From Pseudomonas sp. WJP1 (lineage in GTDB: Bacteria > Pseudomonadota > Gammaproteobacteria > Pseudomonadales > Pseudomonadaceae), in assembly GCF_028471945.1 (NCBI RefSeq), contig NZ_CP110128.1, forward strand, positions 3,584,501 to 3,648,500: a stretch of DNA of 64,000 nt, given 5' to 3'. Positions 27,021 through 36,630 of the stretch are shown here, piece after piece. The translations under genes were made by a program, and so were the position numbers. Every line of letters begins with the position of its first letter. Position 1 is the stretch's first letter. The notes under the pieces were generated by a model. The model did not search any database and was not told the origin of the DNA. It worked only from the letters and a program-made list of their open reading frames with translations.

Positions 27021-28804
27021 GCAAATTGACCGGCAGCCAGATCGTGGCGCAAACCCTGAAAAACTACGGCGTCGAGTATGTCGCCGGCATTCCTGGCCAC
27101 GGTATCTGGACACTCACAGACGCCTTCCTCGAAGAAGACTCGAAACTCAAATTCATCCAGGTCTTCCATGAACAGAGCGCGGTCCACCTGGCAGATGGTT
27201 ACTACCGGGTAGCCGGCAAGCCCATGGCTGCGGTCACCTCCATCGGTGCAGGTGCCGCCAACACCGTGATCGGCATGGCCACCGCCTTCACTGACTCCAC
27301 CAGTCTGATGTTGATCACTGGCGGGCCGCCCACCCACATGCGCGGCCACGGTTTGCTGCAGGAACTGGAGCGCTATACCGACAACGACTTCCCGAAAATC
27401 GCCGAAGCAGTCACCAAGCGTCACTGGGTCGCGACGCGCGTTGAAGAGTTGCCGTTCATGATGCATCGGGCCTGGAGCTCGATGGTTACTGGCCGTCCAG
27501 GCCCGGTCCATCTGGAAATCCCGATGGACGTTCAGGCTGAAGCGGCTGAAGTGACCCTGCACGCTCTGGAAGAGCGTACGCCTATCGGCAAGTGCTTCCC
27601 GGACCCGGCGGCTACCGCTCGTGCCGTCGAGGAACTGAAGGCTTGCAAGCGCCCGGTGCTGGTCATCGGTGGCGGGGTTATCACCGGCGAGGCCAGCGCT
27701 GAAGTGCTCGCCCTGGCCGAGGCCTGGAAAATTCCTGTGGTAACCACCTGGAACGGCAAAAGCGGCTTCCCGGAAGACCACCCACTGTTCGCTGGCAGCG
27801 TCGGGCAGACCGGTACGATGTGCGGCAACAAAGTTGCCTCCACTGCCGATGTGATCATCGCCGTGGGTTGTCGCTTCACGGACTGGTCGTCGTCCAGTTA
27901 TGCCAAGGGCGTGACCTTTGCCATTCCGCCGTCGAAACTGATCCACATCGACATCGACCCGCACGAAATCGGCAAAAACTATCCGGTCACAGTGGGCATT
28001 TGTGCCGATGCGAAATACGCGCTGGCGCATATCGTGGAAGGCTTGAAAGGCCAGGCTGTCGATCGCGAAGAGTACATGAGCGACTTGCGCGGCTATCAAG
28101 ATGAATGGGAAACCAAGCTGGCCGGTCGCCGTGACTCCGATCGCTTCCCGTTTACGTCTCAACGGCCGCTGGGTGCGCTGCGCAAGGTATTCCCGCGTGA
28201 CACCATCGTGGTGGTCGGGTCCGGCAACACCCAGGGTGCGGTCAAGCAAACCTTCCCGGTCTACACGCCCCGCACGCACCTGACATCGGGTGGATTCTCG
28301 TCCATGGGCTGGGCTGTGCCTGCCGCGATCGGTGCCAAGTTGGCCGCACCGAACCAACCCGTGGTGTGCATCCTGGGCGATGGTGACTTCCTGATGACCT
28401 CTCAGGAAATTGCGATTTGCGTGACCAACAACATTCCTGTCGTGTTCATGATCCAGAACAACGCCGGGTACATGTCGATTCGCGGCGGCCAGCGCAAGCA
28501 AACCAGTCGCCACATCGGCACCGAGTTCAACCATCCGGACGGCACACCTTACAGCCCGGATTTCAAAGCGGTCGGCGAAGCCTTCGGCCTGAAGTCCTAT
28601 CGCGTGGAGCGCCCGGAAGATCTCGAGCCGATCTTGCAGGAAGCCCTGGACCTGAACGCTCCGGTGCTCATTGAAATCCCGACCGATCGCGACGCCGCAG
28701 GCCCCTGGGTACCGGGCTGGTGGGACTTCCCGATTCCTGAGTACATCACTGACGAACGTCAGGACGAGTACTGGGAAATCCGGAACTCCGAACAACACCT
28801 ATAA
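27017..28804 (+). CDS. Thiamine-diphosphate enzyme, IolD/acetolactate synthase-like, full length
   Basis: A 595-residue three-domain ThDP enzyme. The pyrimidine-binding domain has E52 in [16 protein letters not shown]; the central domain includes VIGGGVITG and VGCRFTDWSSSS; the pyrophosphate domain has GDGDF at 454-458 and QNNAGY near 480. The central VG.RFTD stretch and the C-terminal PGWWDFPIPEY recall IolD, which opens the ring of a cyclic inositol diketone. The ATG at 27017 has AAGGAG upstream and overlaps the ThuA stop; a longer frame into ThuA is not likely. The truncated paralogue at 16861-18015 shares the outer two domains. Ring-opening or carboligation of an oxidised polyol is the best guess. 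Confidence 0.85.
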   Translation: MSKLTGSQIVAQTLKNYGVEYVAGIPGHGIWTLTDAFLEEDSKLKFIQVFHEQSAVHLADGYYRVAGKPMAAVTSIGAGAANTVIGMATAFTDSTSLMLITGGPPTHMRGHGLLQELERYTDNDFPKIAEAVTKRHWVATRVEELPFMMHRAWSSMVTGRPGPVHLEIPMDVQAEAAEVTLHALEERTPIGKCFPDPAATARAVEELKACKRPVLVIGGGVITGEASAEVLALAEAWKIPVVTTWNGKSGFPEDHPLFAGSVGQTGTMCGNKVASTADVIIAVGCRFTDWSSSSYAKGVTFAIPPSKLIHIDIDPHEIGKNYPVTVGICADAKYALAHIVEGLKGQAVDREEYMSDLRGYQDEWETKLAGRRDSDRFPFTSQRPLGALRKVFPRDTIVVVGSGNTQGAVKQTFPVYTPRTHLTSGGFSSMGWAVPAAIGAKLAAPNQPVVCILGDGDFLMTSQEIAICVTNNIPVVFMIQNNAGYMSIRGGQRKQTSRHIGTEFNHPDGTPYSPDFKAVGEAFGLKSYRVERPEDLEPILQEALDLNAPVLIEIPTDRDAAGPWVPGWWDFPIPEYITDERQDEYWEIRNSEQHL

Positions 28805-28821
28805 GCACTGGAGCGGCTCAA

Positions 28822-30432
28822 ATGAGTGATGCATTGATTTCGCATCATGCAGAGCTGAATCCACAATCGGGGGCGCCGCGCGAACCGCGCGCCCTCGACG
28901 TGGTGACACCTGATGCAGATGGCAATATCAACTGTGATGTCGTGATTATCGGCTCGGGCATGGGCGGGTCGACCTTTGCCCATGCGCTGCGTGATAGTGG
29001 GCTGGACATAATCATTGTCGAACGCGGTGATTTCCTGCCCCGTGAGATACACAACTGGAGCGCCGAATCGGTGTTCGCCGAAGGCCGCTACCGAAACGCC
29101 GAGCAGTGGCTGGATCAATCCAATCAAGCGTTTTCCCCCGGCGTGTTTTATTACGTCGGCGGCAACACCAAGTTCTATGGCGCGATGCTCCCGCGGTTTC
29201 GCGAAGAGGACTTCGGCGAAATCCAGCATGCCGAGGGCATCTCCCCTGCCTGGCCGATCAGCTACGCAGAACTGGAACCCTGGTATGCCGAAGCTGAAAA
29301 GCTCTACAGGGTTCATGGCCAGGCGGGTATTGATCCGAGTGAGCCTTGGCGCTCTGGCCCTTTTCCGCAACCTGCGCTCAAACATGACCCGGCACTGATG
29401 CCGCTTGAGCAAAGCATGCAACGTTCCGGGCTCAAGCCCTTCGTGATGCCTGCGGCAGTGGATTATGGCGACGGCGGCGGCTGTGTGTTGTGCTCAACGT
29501 GCGATGGCTATCCTTGTCTCGTTGATGCAAAGGCTGATGCGGAAGTATCGGCATTGAGACCGGCGTTGCGCAGCGGTTCCATCAGGCTGATGACGCGCAC
29601 CCTCATCAAACAACTGAAAACCGGCAGCGACGGCCGCACGGTCACCCAGGCCCATGGCCTCTTCGATGGCCGAGAGGTGACTCTGCGGGCCAAACGATTC
29701 GTTCTGGCCTGTGGCGCGGTGAATAGCGCGGCCCTGCTGTTCAAGTCAGCGAACGCTCAACACCCAGAAGGTCTAGGCAACAGTTCGGGGCAATTGGGTC
29801 GCAACTACATGGTTCACAACAGTACGTTCATGTTGGCAGTGGATCCGCGGCGCAAGAACAAAGTGATCTTCCAGAAAACCCTGGCCATCAACGATTGGTA
29901 CAGCGCCAGCCCCCGGAATTCGTTTCCTCTGGGCAACGTGCAGATGCTTGGAAAAATCCGCGAGCCGATGATCACCTCAATGCGCCCGTGGCTGCCAAAG
30001 TTTGCGTCGCGATACATCACCGACCACAGCGTCGACTTGTACCTGACCTCGGAAGATTTGCCGACGCAGGAAAATCGGGTCACGTATGACAAGGCGCGTG
30101 GCGCGATCAAAGTCCACTGGACGCCGAACAACCTGAAGGCTCATGAAGGTTTGGTGAGCAAGACCAGTAAGGTCATGCGTGAGGCAGGCTATCCAGTGAT
30201 CCTGAAAGCGCGGATGGGCATTGCCACCAACTCGCACCAGTGTGGCACTGCCGTCATGGGCACGGACCCTGCGTCCAGCGTGCTGGATGTGAACTGCAAG
30301 TTGCACGACCTGGATAACGTCTGGGTCGTCGACAGCTCTTTCTTCCCGTCTTCGGCGGCGGTCAATCCGGCGCTTACGATCGCCGCCAATGCCCTGCGGG
30401 TTGCGGACAATTTCAAACGCCAGGCGAGTTGA
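28822..30432 (+). CDS. GMC oxidoreductase, divergent cysteine-containing type
   Basis: A 536-residue FAD enzyme distinct from the other three GMC enzymes here. The FAD motif is VIIGSGMGG (about 42-50) and IIIVERGD marks the ribose-binding acid. Around residues 215-230 it has GGGCVLCSTCDGYPC, resembling the cysteine segment of GMC proteins acting on sugars, sterols or long-chain alcohols. The C-terminal domain has SHQCGTAVMG and the partner asparagine in SAAVNPALT. It is the third gene of the ThuA-IolD operon, 17 bp after the ThDP enzyme. A role in oxidising a sugar or cyclic polyol ahead of the ThDP enzyme fits the context. Confidence 0.84.
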   Translation: MSDALISHHAELNPQSGAPREPRALDVVTPDADGNINCDVVIIGSGMGGSTFAHALRDSGLDIIIVERGDFLPREIHNWSAESVFAEGRYRNAEQWLDQSNQAFSPGVFYYVGGNTKFYGAMLPRFREEDFGEIQHAEGISPAWPISYAELEPWYAEAEKLYRVHGQAGIDPSEPWRSGPFPQPALKHDPALMPLEQSMQRSGLKPFVMPAAVDYGDGGGCVLCSTCDGYPCLVDAKADAEVSALRPALRSGSIRLMTRTLIKQLKTGSDGRTVTQAHGLFDGREVTLRAKRFVLACGAVNSAALLFKSANAQHPEGLGNSSGQLGRNYMVHNSTFMLAVDPRRKNKVIFQKTLAINDWYSASPRNSFPLGNVQMLGKIREPMITSMRPWLPKFASRYITDHSVDLYLTSEDLPTQENRVTYDKARGAIKVHWTPNNLKAHEGLVSKTSKVMREAGYPVILKARMGIATNSHQCGTAVMGTDPASSVLDVNCKLHDLDNVWVVDSSFFPSSAAVNPALTIAANALRVADNFKRQAS

Positions 30433-30495
30433 GCGGTAGAACAACCAGAAACAAAGCTGCGGCGTAAAAACCTTACGCCGCAGCCCTGCCTGTAC

Positions 30496-31596
30496 TTAAG
30501 CGTCTGATGGCTGCACCCTGAGCGTCGAGGTTCGCACAATCAATTTCGTGGCGAAAATTTTCTGCTCGGGTTCGAGCCGGGTGCCAGCCGGCGCATTCAG
30601 TTGCTCGGTCAGAAGCCGTGCTGCGTATACGCCCTTCTCTACCATTGGCTGGCCAATGGTGGTCAAACCGAGCTGCACCGCCTCGGGAATATCGTCAAAG
30701 CCAATCACCGATAGCGCTTGCGGGACGTTGCGATTGAGCGCGTGGGCCGTTTTCATGCAAGCGATCGCCATGACATCCGAACAGGCAACGACTGCCGTGA
30801 CATCGCTGGACGTCAGCAGCGTAAACGCAGCTGCCTGCCCTGACGTCGAATCCAGCCCGCCGGCTTCGATAATGCTCAGGTCCTCGAATGCCAGGCCTGC
30901 CTCATTCGCGGCCTCCACGTAACCGGTGAGGCGCTCCCTGACAATGCGCTCACTGGCGCTTTTGAAGCGCTGTTGATCGATCGGACCGCGATAACCGTCG
31001 GGATTGAGCCGGTCAATGATGATGCCGATCTTGCGGTGCCCCAGGTCCAGCAGATGTTGAATCTGGGTACGGGCGGCGCCCCGATCATCGATACCGACAA
31101 AAAAAGCGTCTTCAACCAGGGGCGAATCGATGACGACAAATGGAATGTTCTGTTTAACCACCGCCAATACCGCCGGGTGATCATCCGGCAAGGTCGAGAT
31201 AATCAGCCCGTCAACCAGCCCGCGCAGTGCAAGGCTGCCGTGATTCGCGGCCTGGGCACGCCCGACCAGTCGATTGTTGTTGAGCGGGAACAACGTCAGC
31301 GCGACGTTTTCCAGCTCACCGACTTCGCTGATCCCGCGCAACAAGGCAATGGTGCAGGGATCGGCGAATGCCAGGGACAATTTGTCCATCATCATCAGCC
31401 CGATCGCACCGATCTTGCCCGAGCGCAGGCTTCGCCCTAGAACGTTCGGACCCGGGTAGCCCAGCGAGGCGGCCACCTCCAGGATATGCTCGCGCTGGGC
31501 TTGCGACAGTTTGGAGGGGCGATTGTAGGCGTAGGACACCGCGGGCTGAGACACCCCCGCCGCCAGGGCTACATCTTTCATTGAAACGGATGCCAT
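30496..31596 (-). CDS. LacI-family transcriptional repressor
   Basis: A 366-residue regulator. The N-terminal helix-turn-helix is typical (MKDVALAAGVSQPAVSYAYNRP), followed by the hinge region (LGRSLRSGKIGAIGL) and a periplasmic-binding-protein-like effector domain. I chose ATG at 31596, with GGGAAG eight bases upstream; an ATG ten codons earlier at 31626 is possible. It lies 56 bp after the MFS gene on the same strand, so it is probably co-transcribed from the operator-bearing promoter at 32.85 kb and represses itself. The four GTTATACGTATAAC palindromes nearby are its likely targets. The effector is probably a sugar or sugar-like metabolite. Confidence 0.88.
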   Translation of the reverse strand: MASVSMKDVALAAGVSQPAVSYAYNRPSKLSQAQREHILEVAASLGYPGPNVLGRSLRSGKIGAIGLMMMDKLSLAFADPCTIALLRGISEVGELENVALTLFPLNNNRLVGRAQAANHGSLALRGLVDGLIISTLPDDHPAVLAVVKQNIPFVVIDSPLVEDAFFVGIDDRGAARTQIQHLLDLGHRKIGIIIDRLNPDGYRGPIDQQRFKSASERIVRERLTGYVEAANEAGLAFEDLSIIEAGGLDSTSGQAAAFTLLTSSDVTAVVACSDVMAIACMKTAHALNRNVPQALSVIGFDDIPEAVQLGLTTIGQPMVEKGVYAARLLTEQLNAPAGTRLEPEQKIFATKLIVRTSTLRVQPSDA

Positions 31597-31652
31597 CGCT
31601 TGCTTCCCGATCTTTTGAAACCTCATACGAGGTCCGTGAAAAAAACATGCAC

Positions 31653-32822
31653 TCAGTGTAACCGTTGACGAGAACCCTTCGGAACCAGTCGAGTGGCACT
31701 GGCAATGACCGCGATCATCAATGAGGCGACTGCCAGTAACGCCAAGGACAGGCTCGTCGCATGGGCGAAGAGCCCGATGACGGCCGGGCCCATCAAGATC
31801 CCGAGGTAACCGAGACTGGTTGCCGCGGCAATCGCCAACTCCCCCGGCATCGTCTGTTGAGCACCCGCCAGCGATAGGTAGACCGGGGCAATGTTCGCCA
31901 ATCCAATGCCGATAACGGCGAACCCCGCCAGGTTCATGAGCCAGTCCGTCACCAGTACCACTATCGTGAAGCCCAGCATGACAATCAGGCCGCCACCGAT
32001 GAGCACCGCGCGCGAACCCAGTTTCAGCAGAATCCGGTCGCCACTCAATCGTCCCAAAGCCATCATTACGGCAAACGCCGCATAGCCAAGGCCGGCGATC
32101 GAATGCTCCACGCCCCGAACCTGTGCGAGAAACACTGCGCTCCAGTCGAGAATCGCGCCTTCAGCGAGAAACGCGAACAGGCAGAGCACACCGAGCCACA
32201 AGACTTTAGGAGTCGGCCTGACAAATATCGGGCTGCCTTCATCGCCACTTCGCCCCAGCATCTGATGACCGTATGTCAGTACAAATGCCAGCAGTGCCAC
32301 CATCACGGCGCTGCTGGCCAGCAATGGCGTGGCGCCGAGCCACAGCAACGCGGTCATACCGGCCGCACTGACAATCGTTCCCAGGCTGAACAACCCATGA
32401 AAGCCTGACATCAATGATCGGCCAGTGGCGCGCTCTACCATCACCCCTTGTACGTTCATCGTGACGTCGACTGAGCCGCACCCGGCACCGAAAACGGTCA
32501 GGGCGAACATCAGGCCGGCAAACGAATGCGTCGTCGCCAGCAGGGGCAATGTCAGCGACACCAGCGCGATGCCGACGTGCATCGTGAAGCGGCAGCCTTT
32601 CCTGGCGTTCAGAATGCCGGCAAGCGGCATCATCACCAGGGAGCCCAGGCCGAGGCATAGCAGGAGCACACCTAACGCACCGTCGTCGACCCCGGCGCGA
32701 CTGCGCGCATAAGGAACCAGGGGGGCCCAGGCCCCCATGCACAGGCCTGATATAAGAAACGTCAGCCGATAGGCCGTCATATGGGGGGTGGCGCACGGCA
32801 GTACCCGTTCTTGAGACGTCAC
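31653..32822 (-). CDS. MFS transporter (fucose permease/YbjJ-like)
   Basis: A 389-residue inner-membrane protein with about 12 transmembrane helices. It begins TAYRLTFLISGLCMGAWAPLVPYAR, a pattern of the FucP/YbjJ-like branch of the major facilitator family. The GTG at 32822 has GAGG five bases upstream; an internal ATG (residue 15) is the alternative. It is first in a unit with the LacI repressor and has a LacI-type operator 28 bp upstream of its start. A divergent second MFS gene of the same branch starts 260 bp away. Substrate unknown, probably a sugar or polyol. Confidence 0.82.
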   Translation of the reverse strand: MTSQERVLPCATPHMTAYRLTFLISGLCMGAWAPLVPYARSRAGVDDGALGVLLLCLGLGSLVMMPLAGILNARKGCRFTMHVGIALVSLTLPLLATTHSFAGLMFALTVFGAGCGSVDVTMNVQGVMVERATGRSLMSGFHGLFSLGTIVSAAGMTALLWLGATPLLASSAVMVALLAFVLTYGHQMLGRSGDEGSPIFVRPTPKVLWLGVLCLFAFLAEGAILDWSAVFLAQVRGVEHSIAGLGYAAFAVMMALGRLSGDRILLKLGSRAVLIGGGLIVMLGFTIVVLVTDWLMNLAGFAVIGIGLANIAPVYLSLAGAQQTMPGELAIAAATSLGYLGILMGPAVIGLFAHATSLSLALLAVASLMIAVIASATRLVPKGSRQRLH

Positions 32823-32849
32823 GAAAACCTCAGTGCTCAGTCCATTAAA

Positions 32850-32863
32850 GTTATACGTATAAC
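32850..32863. promoter_or_regulatory. LacI-type operator GTTATACGTATAAC (copy 3)
   Basis: A perfect 14-bp palindrome identical to the other three copies, 28 bp upstream of the minus-strand MFS-lacI unit. Confidence 0.78.
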
Positions 32864-32967
32864 CTAAAATAATCGTTCAGGCCAATGGTTCTGTACGGGG
32901 TAGATTCGCCGTGCCAGGCAAACATTCATTCTAAGCCTAAGCTGTTTGTCGGTAATTCTTAAAAAGG

Positions 32968-32998
32968 TTGACAGTTGATCTGTTGCAGATGCTATTTT
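32968..32998 (+). promoter_or_regulatory. Likely sigma-70 promoter of the plus-strand MFS gene
   Basis: A perfect TTGACA at 32968-32973 is followed after 17-19 bp by GCTATTTT (32991-32998) as the -10 region. The fourth LacI-type operator starts 7 bp further on. Confidence 0.55.
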
Positions 32999-33004
32999 TA
33001 TTGA

Positions 33005-33018
33005 GTTATACGTATAAC
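33005..33018. promoter_or_regulatory. LacI-type operator GTTATACGTATAAC (copy 4)
   Basis: A perfect palindrome just downstream of the likely MFS promoter and 155 bp from copy 3. The pair could support looping across the divergent region. Confidence 0.78.
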
Positions 33019-33083
33019 CCTCAACGCACCACCTAACGACTTGCATAAACACCCGACAAAAACAAAAGGGACCCTGCAGCGTG

Positions 33084-34373
33084 ATGAAAAACCTTCAAAG
33101 AACACCGATCCCCACTCGCATCCGCAAGGCGCGTATCGCGACCTTCCTCGGCTTCATGATGATCGGTGCAATGATGTACATCTGGTCGACCGGGGTAAGT
33201 GTCTTCAGGGCACAACTGGGTTTTACCGGCGAACTGGGGGATGCGAATTTCGGTTTGATCGCGCTCGGGATCGGGGTCGGTTCCGCTGCCGGTGCACTGT
33301 TGGTGGGCCGCCTGCTGGACACCTTTGGTGCAAAACCGGTCATCACTGTGTGCGCAGTCGCCTATCCGCTTTCCATTATCCCGCTGGGTTTCATCAGCGG
33401 TTTCTGGTTTGCAATGTGTTTCGGCGTTGTGCTGGGACTGTTGCGCGGGGCCCTGGATACCGCCCTGAATGCCCATGGCGTTCAAGTTGAACGGTTTTAC
33501 CAACGTTCGATCATGTCCGGTTTCCACGCGTTCTATTCGCTTGGCGGTTTTCTACTGGGGATGGCGTGCAGTTGGTTGACCGGTTTTTACACCGACAGCG
33601 TGCAAGTGCCTTTTACCGTGTTGGGCATTGCGATGCTGATTGTCGGCTGTGTCTTCAGCCGGTGGCTGCTGGGCAAGCATGACGTTCCCCTGGCGTCATC
33701 TGGCGATTGGCAAACAGGCGCCCGGTCGCCTGATGACATCGATAACGGGCCATCGGCAAAAACGCTTCTGGTGATGATTGCACTTGGCGTCCTGCTGCTG
33801 GGCAGCATGATGGGAGAGAATGCGATCGCCGACTGGGGTCAGGAATATATCCGTCGCGAGTTCTCGGCAACCACGTCGACCGCGGGCATGGCAGTGTCCA
33901 TTTTCGTTGGCGCGGCCTTTGTCGGGCGTTTGTTCGGCGACCGGCTGGCGGCCGCCTTTGGTAACGCTCAAGTCGTTTTCGGATGCGGTACGGTGTGTGT
34001 ACTGGGTATGACCCTTACCATCGTCGGCGGCACGGCCGTTACCGGCATTCTCGGTTTCGCACTGTTTGGCCTGGGCCTTTCCTGCATTGCCCCGTTGATG
34101 ATTTCCGCCGCAGGGCGCAGGGATTCGAAGCACGCAGGGCGCAACATTGGCATCGTCAACTGCATCGGCTTTTCCGGGATGCTCGTGGGGCCTGCTGCTA
34201 TCACCGTGATTGTCAGTCATTTCGGCCTGGGCTCGCTGATGTTCTTCCCATTGATCATGCTGGGTCTGCTTGCGACGTTTGGTCCGCTGCTGATGAGAGC
34301 ACCCAAAAAAGCTGTCGGTGTAAAACAGCCATCGACAACCAGTACCGATCTCTCTAAAACAAAAAACGTTTGA
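33084..34373 (+). CDS. MFS transporter (fucose permease/YbjJ-like), second copy
   Basis: A 429-residue inner-membrane protein with about 12 transmembrane helices. It starts at the ATG at 33084 (a GTG lies one codon earlier). Landmarks of the same MFS branch as the divergent neighbour are visible, for instance ALDTALNAHGVQVER and SIMSGFHAFYSLGGFLLG, the latter matching the neighbour's SLMSGFHGLFSLGTIVS. It is controlled by its own LacI-type operator and ends in an intrinsic terminator-like hairpin. The pair probably imports the inducer or substrate of the ThuA-IolD-GMC pathway. Confidence 0.84.
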   Translation: MKNLQRTPIPTRIRKARIATFLGFMMIGAMMYIWSTGVSVFRAQLGFTGELGDANFGLIALGIGVGSAAGALLVGRLLDTFGAKPVITVCAVAYPLSIIPLGFISGFWFAMCFGVVLGLLRGALDTALNAHGVQVERFYQRSIMSGFHAFYSLGGFLLGMACSWLTGFYTDSVQVPFTVLGIAMLIVGCVFSRWLLGKHDVPLASSGDWQTGARSPDDIDNGPSAKTLLVMIALGVLLLGSMMGENAIADWGQEYIRREFSATTSTAGMAVSIFVGAAFVGRLFGDRLAAAFGNAQVVFGCGTVCVLGMTLTIVGGTAVTGILGFALFGLGLSCIAPLMISAAGRRDSKHAGRNIGIVNCIGFSGMLVGPAAITVIVSHFGLGSLMFFPLIMLGLLATFGPLLMRAPKKAVGVKQPSTTSTDLSKTKNV

Positions 34374-34403
34374 TAACATCCGCCACGGCAAGGCTCGCAG
34401 CCG

Positions 34404-34440
34404 ACACAACGCAGGAGCGGGCACACCGCTCCTGTTGTGT
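34404..34440. terminator. Bidirectional terminator between convergent genes
   Basis: ACACAA-CG-CAGGAGCGG (34404-34420) pairs with CCGCTCCTG-TTGTGT (34426-34440), a 15-bp stem with a two-base bulge. It sits between the plus-strand MFS gene and the minus-strand GH13 gene. Confidence 0.65.
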
Positions 34441-34466
34441 TTCAGTGCAGATCACAACTAATCCGG

Positions 34467-36536
34467 CTATTGGATCATCGGCGAGTTGCTGACCACGCGT
34501 AGCGCCAATCCTTCATAAGCATCCAGCGTGATGGTGAATTCACCCTCGGGTGTCAGATCGCCCTCAACCCGCTCATTGATGATATCGACCACAGGCCCCG
34601 GAGCGATATTGGGCAGGTGCAGGGATTCGGTGATCGGTGTCGAGCCGAAGTTCAGCGCGGTGATTTGCGTACCTTTGCCCGCCGGCAATTCGTGAACCAT
34701 GATCAGCAGCCCAGGGTGCTGGACGTCCGGAACCAGAATCTGCCGACTGGCAGCAATATCGTAGGCGCGGCGAGCCGCAAGAATTTTCTTCAGTTGCGAG
34801 GCAAACGAATTCGGGTCTTTCAATTGAGTGGGCAGGCTGCCGTACAAGGTTGTCGGACGCGGCATCAGGCCGGCCGATAGCGGCGCCTCCGGATTCAGGT
34901 CAGCCAGATCGTAGGCACCACGATGGATCCAGCGTGTATCGCCATCGTTCATCAAATGCGCGACCTGTTCTGCAGGCAATGGCAGCGCGCCCACGAGGTC
35001 CCAGCCAGATAACGCGAATACCCCCGGTTGCATCGCGTTGTACATCACCAATAACAAATGAATCTGGCGTATCTGTTGGAGATCTGCGGGAGTAATTGCA
35101 TCGAGGTCACGAATCCCCAACGCGGCAGTGATAATGCTGGCGGTGGTGCACGACACGCCGTTGGTGACAAATTTCAGATTATAGGGAGCGTGCTCTCCGG
35201 ACAGGCATTCGTACATTTGCTCGCGAATATGCTCGCGCAAAATGTTCCCGGGGAACGTCTGGCCTTGGTACAGGAATGTGTCATGGGCATGCAGGGTCCA
35301 GAAATGCACCAGTTCCAGGGTCAGTTCGTCATGGTTCTGCAAGGCATGGATCAGCGACCCCGGATCGATGCCCAGGGCGTGCATCTGGCGCAACATCAAT
35401 CGCAGGAATTCTGTATCCCCCATCAGCAACGCATGCTGGTAGGCAGGTCGGGTGATGAAGTCGTACGAGAGATCAGCGCCGCCGTGGGACATGGCGGCGA
35501 TATCGTCAACGGTCAGATTCAGCTCCTGAAAACTGAAACCACCGGCTTTGCGGATCGCCCCACCGAGTAGCTGGTTACCGGTGATCGATAACGGATGGCT
35601 CTCTGACCAGGCCGTACCATCGAGTTTTCGCTCGACACCGAGGAATCCGTTGGCGTCGAGGCGCAAAATTTTCGCCCCCATGACGTCGATGGCGTGCAGC
35701 GCGTCTCCGATGATCATCTGCTGCGCGGCGAAAGTCGGATCCAGCCAGTTCAACGATGGTTGTCCCTCCTTGAAATAATGCAGGTAAACCCAGCGTCTTG
35801 GCTTGCCATCAACACCCACAACGATCGGTGTCGCGCTCCAGTCGGTTTCCTTGACCCCAGGCTCAAAAAAAATAACCCGTTGCAGTTGGCCAACGATGTA
35901 ATGCTTGTCTCGCAGAGCATCGACTTGCTGAGGGCTGAGGTTTTGTGCGTCGCGCCCTTGTGCAATGTCGGGCAGCAGTGGCCAATCCTCTTCGCGGATT
36001 TCCACCATATGGTAGAGCCCGGGATAATCTTCAAAGGCCATCTCGGCCAAGCGAAAATCCGCGCCTTTTCCAGTATGAGACGGGATAACATCATCAATGA
36101 TGACTGCATTGTGCGCAGCGGCCATGCGGGACAGTGCCTGAAGCTGCGCTTCAGTACCCAGTTGCGGGTCAATATTGAAACTGATGCGGTCAAAATTACC
36201 GTCGATCGTAGGCGTATGTTCAGTCCCCATCAGGCCGCCTGACATTTTAAGCGGGCCATTGTGAATGCCCTGGATGCCGATTTTAGAGAGCGCATGCCAC
36301 AGGCTTTCGTCGCCCAGTGCTTCCAGCACGGTGCCATTTTCGCGAGTAACAATGGATGGCGGATACGCGGTGAACCAAACCGAAGCCAGGGCCGACGCAT
36401 CGCGGGGACGGGTATGCGCATACGGATGCTGCCACATACGACATTGTCCCGAATAAAGCTTTGCCCGCTGCCTTGCTGCATGCAGCATGGATTGCTCGAC
36501 CAGCCAGGCCACATGGTTCTTCTCAGCAGTCGTCAT
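34467..36536 (-). CDS. Glycoside hydrolase family 13 protein (trehalose synthase/maltosyltransferase-like)
   Basis: A protein of about 690 residues with a GH13 TIM barrel and a C-terminal beta domain. The catalytic triad can be placed: nucleophile D in RLDANGFLG (about 293), acid/base E in FQELNLT (about 337) and transition-state D in QNHDEL (about 403). No signal peptide is seen, so it should be cytosolic. Related enzymes rearrange maltose, trehalose or sucrose-type disaccharides. Several starts are possible; ATG at 36536 was chosen because the conserved-looking part begins there, with ATGs at 36545 and 36584 as alternatives. It is monocistronic and convergent with the MFS gene; no clear regulatory link was seen. 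Confidence 0.8.
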   Translation of the reverse strand: MTTAEKNHVAWLVEQSMLHAARQRAKLYSGQCRMWQHPYAHTRPRDASALASVWFTAYPPSIVTRENGTVLEALGDESLWHALSKIGIQGIHNGPLKMSGGLMGTEHTPTIDGNFDRISFNIDPQLGTEAQLQALSRMAAAHNAVIIDDVIPSHTGKGADFRLAEMAFEDYPGLYHMVEIREEDWPLLPDIAQGRDAQNLSPQQVDALRDKHYIVGQLQRVIFFEPGVKETDWSATPIVVGVDGKPRRWVYLHYFKEGQPSLNWLDPTFAAQQMIIGDALHAIDVMGAKILRLDANGFLGVERKLDGTAWSESHPLSITGNQLLGGAIRKAGGFSFQELNLTVDDIAAMSHGGADLSYDFITRPAYQHALLMGDTEFLRLMLRQMHALGIDPGSLIHALQNHDELTLELVHFWTLHAHDTFLYQGQTFPGNILREHIREQMYECLSGEHAPYNLKFVTNGVSCTTASIITAALGIRDLDAITPADLQQIRQIHLLLVMYNAMQPGVFALSGWDLVGALPLPAEQVAHLMNDGDTRWIHRGAYDLADLNPEAPLSAGLMPRPTTLYGSLPTQLKDPNSFASQLKKILAARRAYDIAASRQILVPDVQHPGLLIMVHELPAGKGTQITALNFGSTPITESLHLPNIAPGPVVDIINERVEGDLTPEGEFTITLDAYEGLALRVVSNSPMIQ

Positions 36537-36630
36537 AAAAGCCATTACCTGTTGTCGGGGTAAAACTGCAACCGGCCATTGCATCCGTACCAGTACCAAA
36601 TGGCTGGACTCATCTTTGTATGAGGCCCAG

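Noticed and set aside
26864..28798. A 644-codon minus-strand open frame
   Set aside because: It mirrors the IolD-like ThDP enzyme, whose cofactor motifs and ribosome site are clear. The antisense product shows no domain.
16861..28804. A complete sulfonate pathway (HpsN, sulfopyruvate decarboxylase, Xsc)
   Set aside because: The HisD-like and short ThDP proteins tempt this reading, but the full-length ThDP enzyme looks closer to IolD than to sulfoacetaldehyde acetyltransferase. No phosphate acetyltransferase, sulfite exporter or sulfonate transporter is seen.
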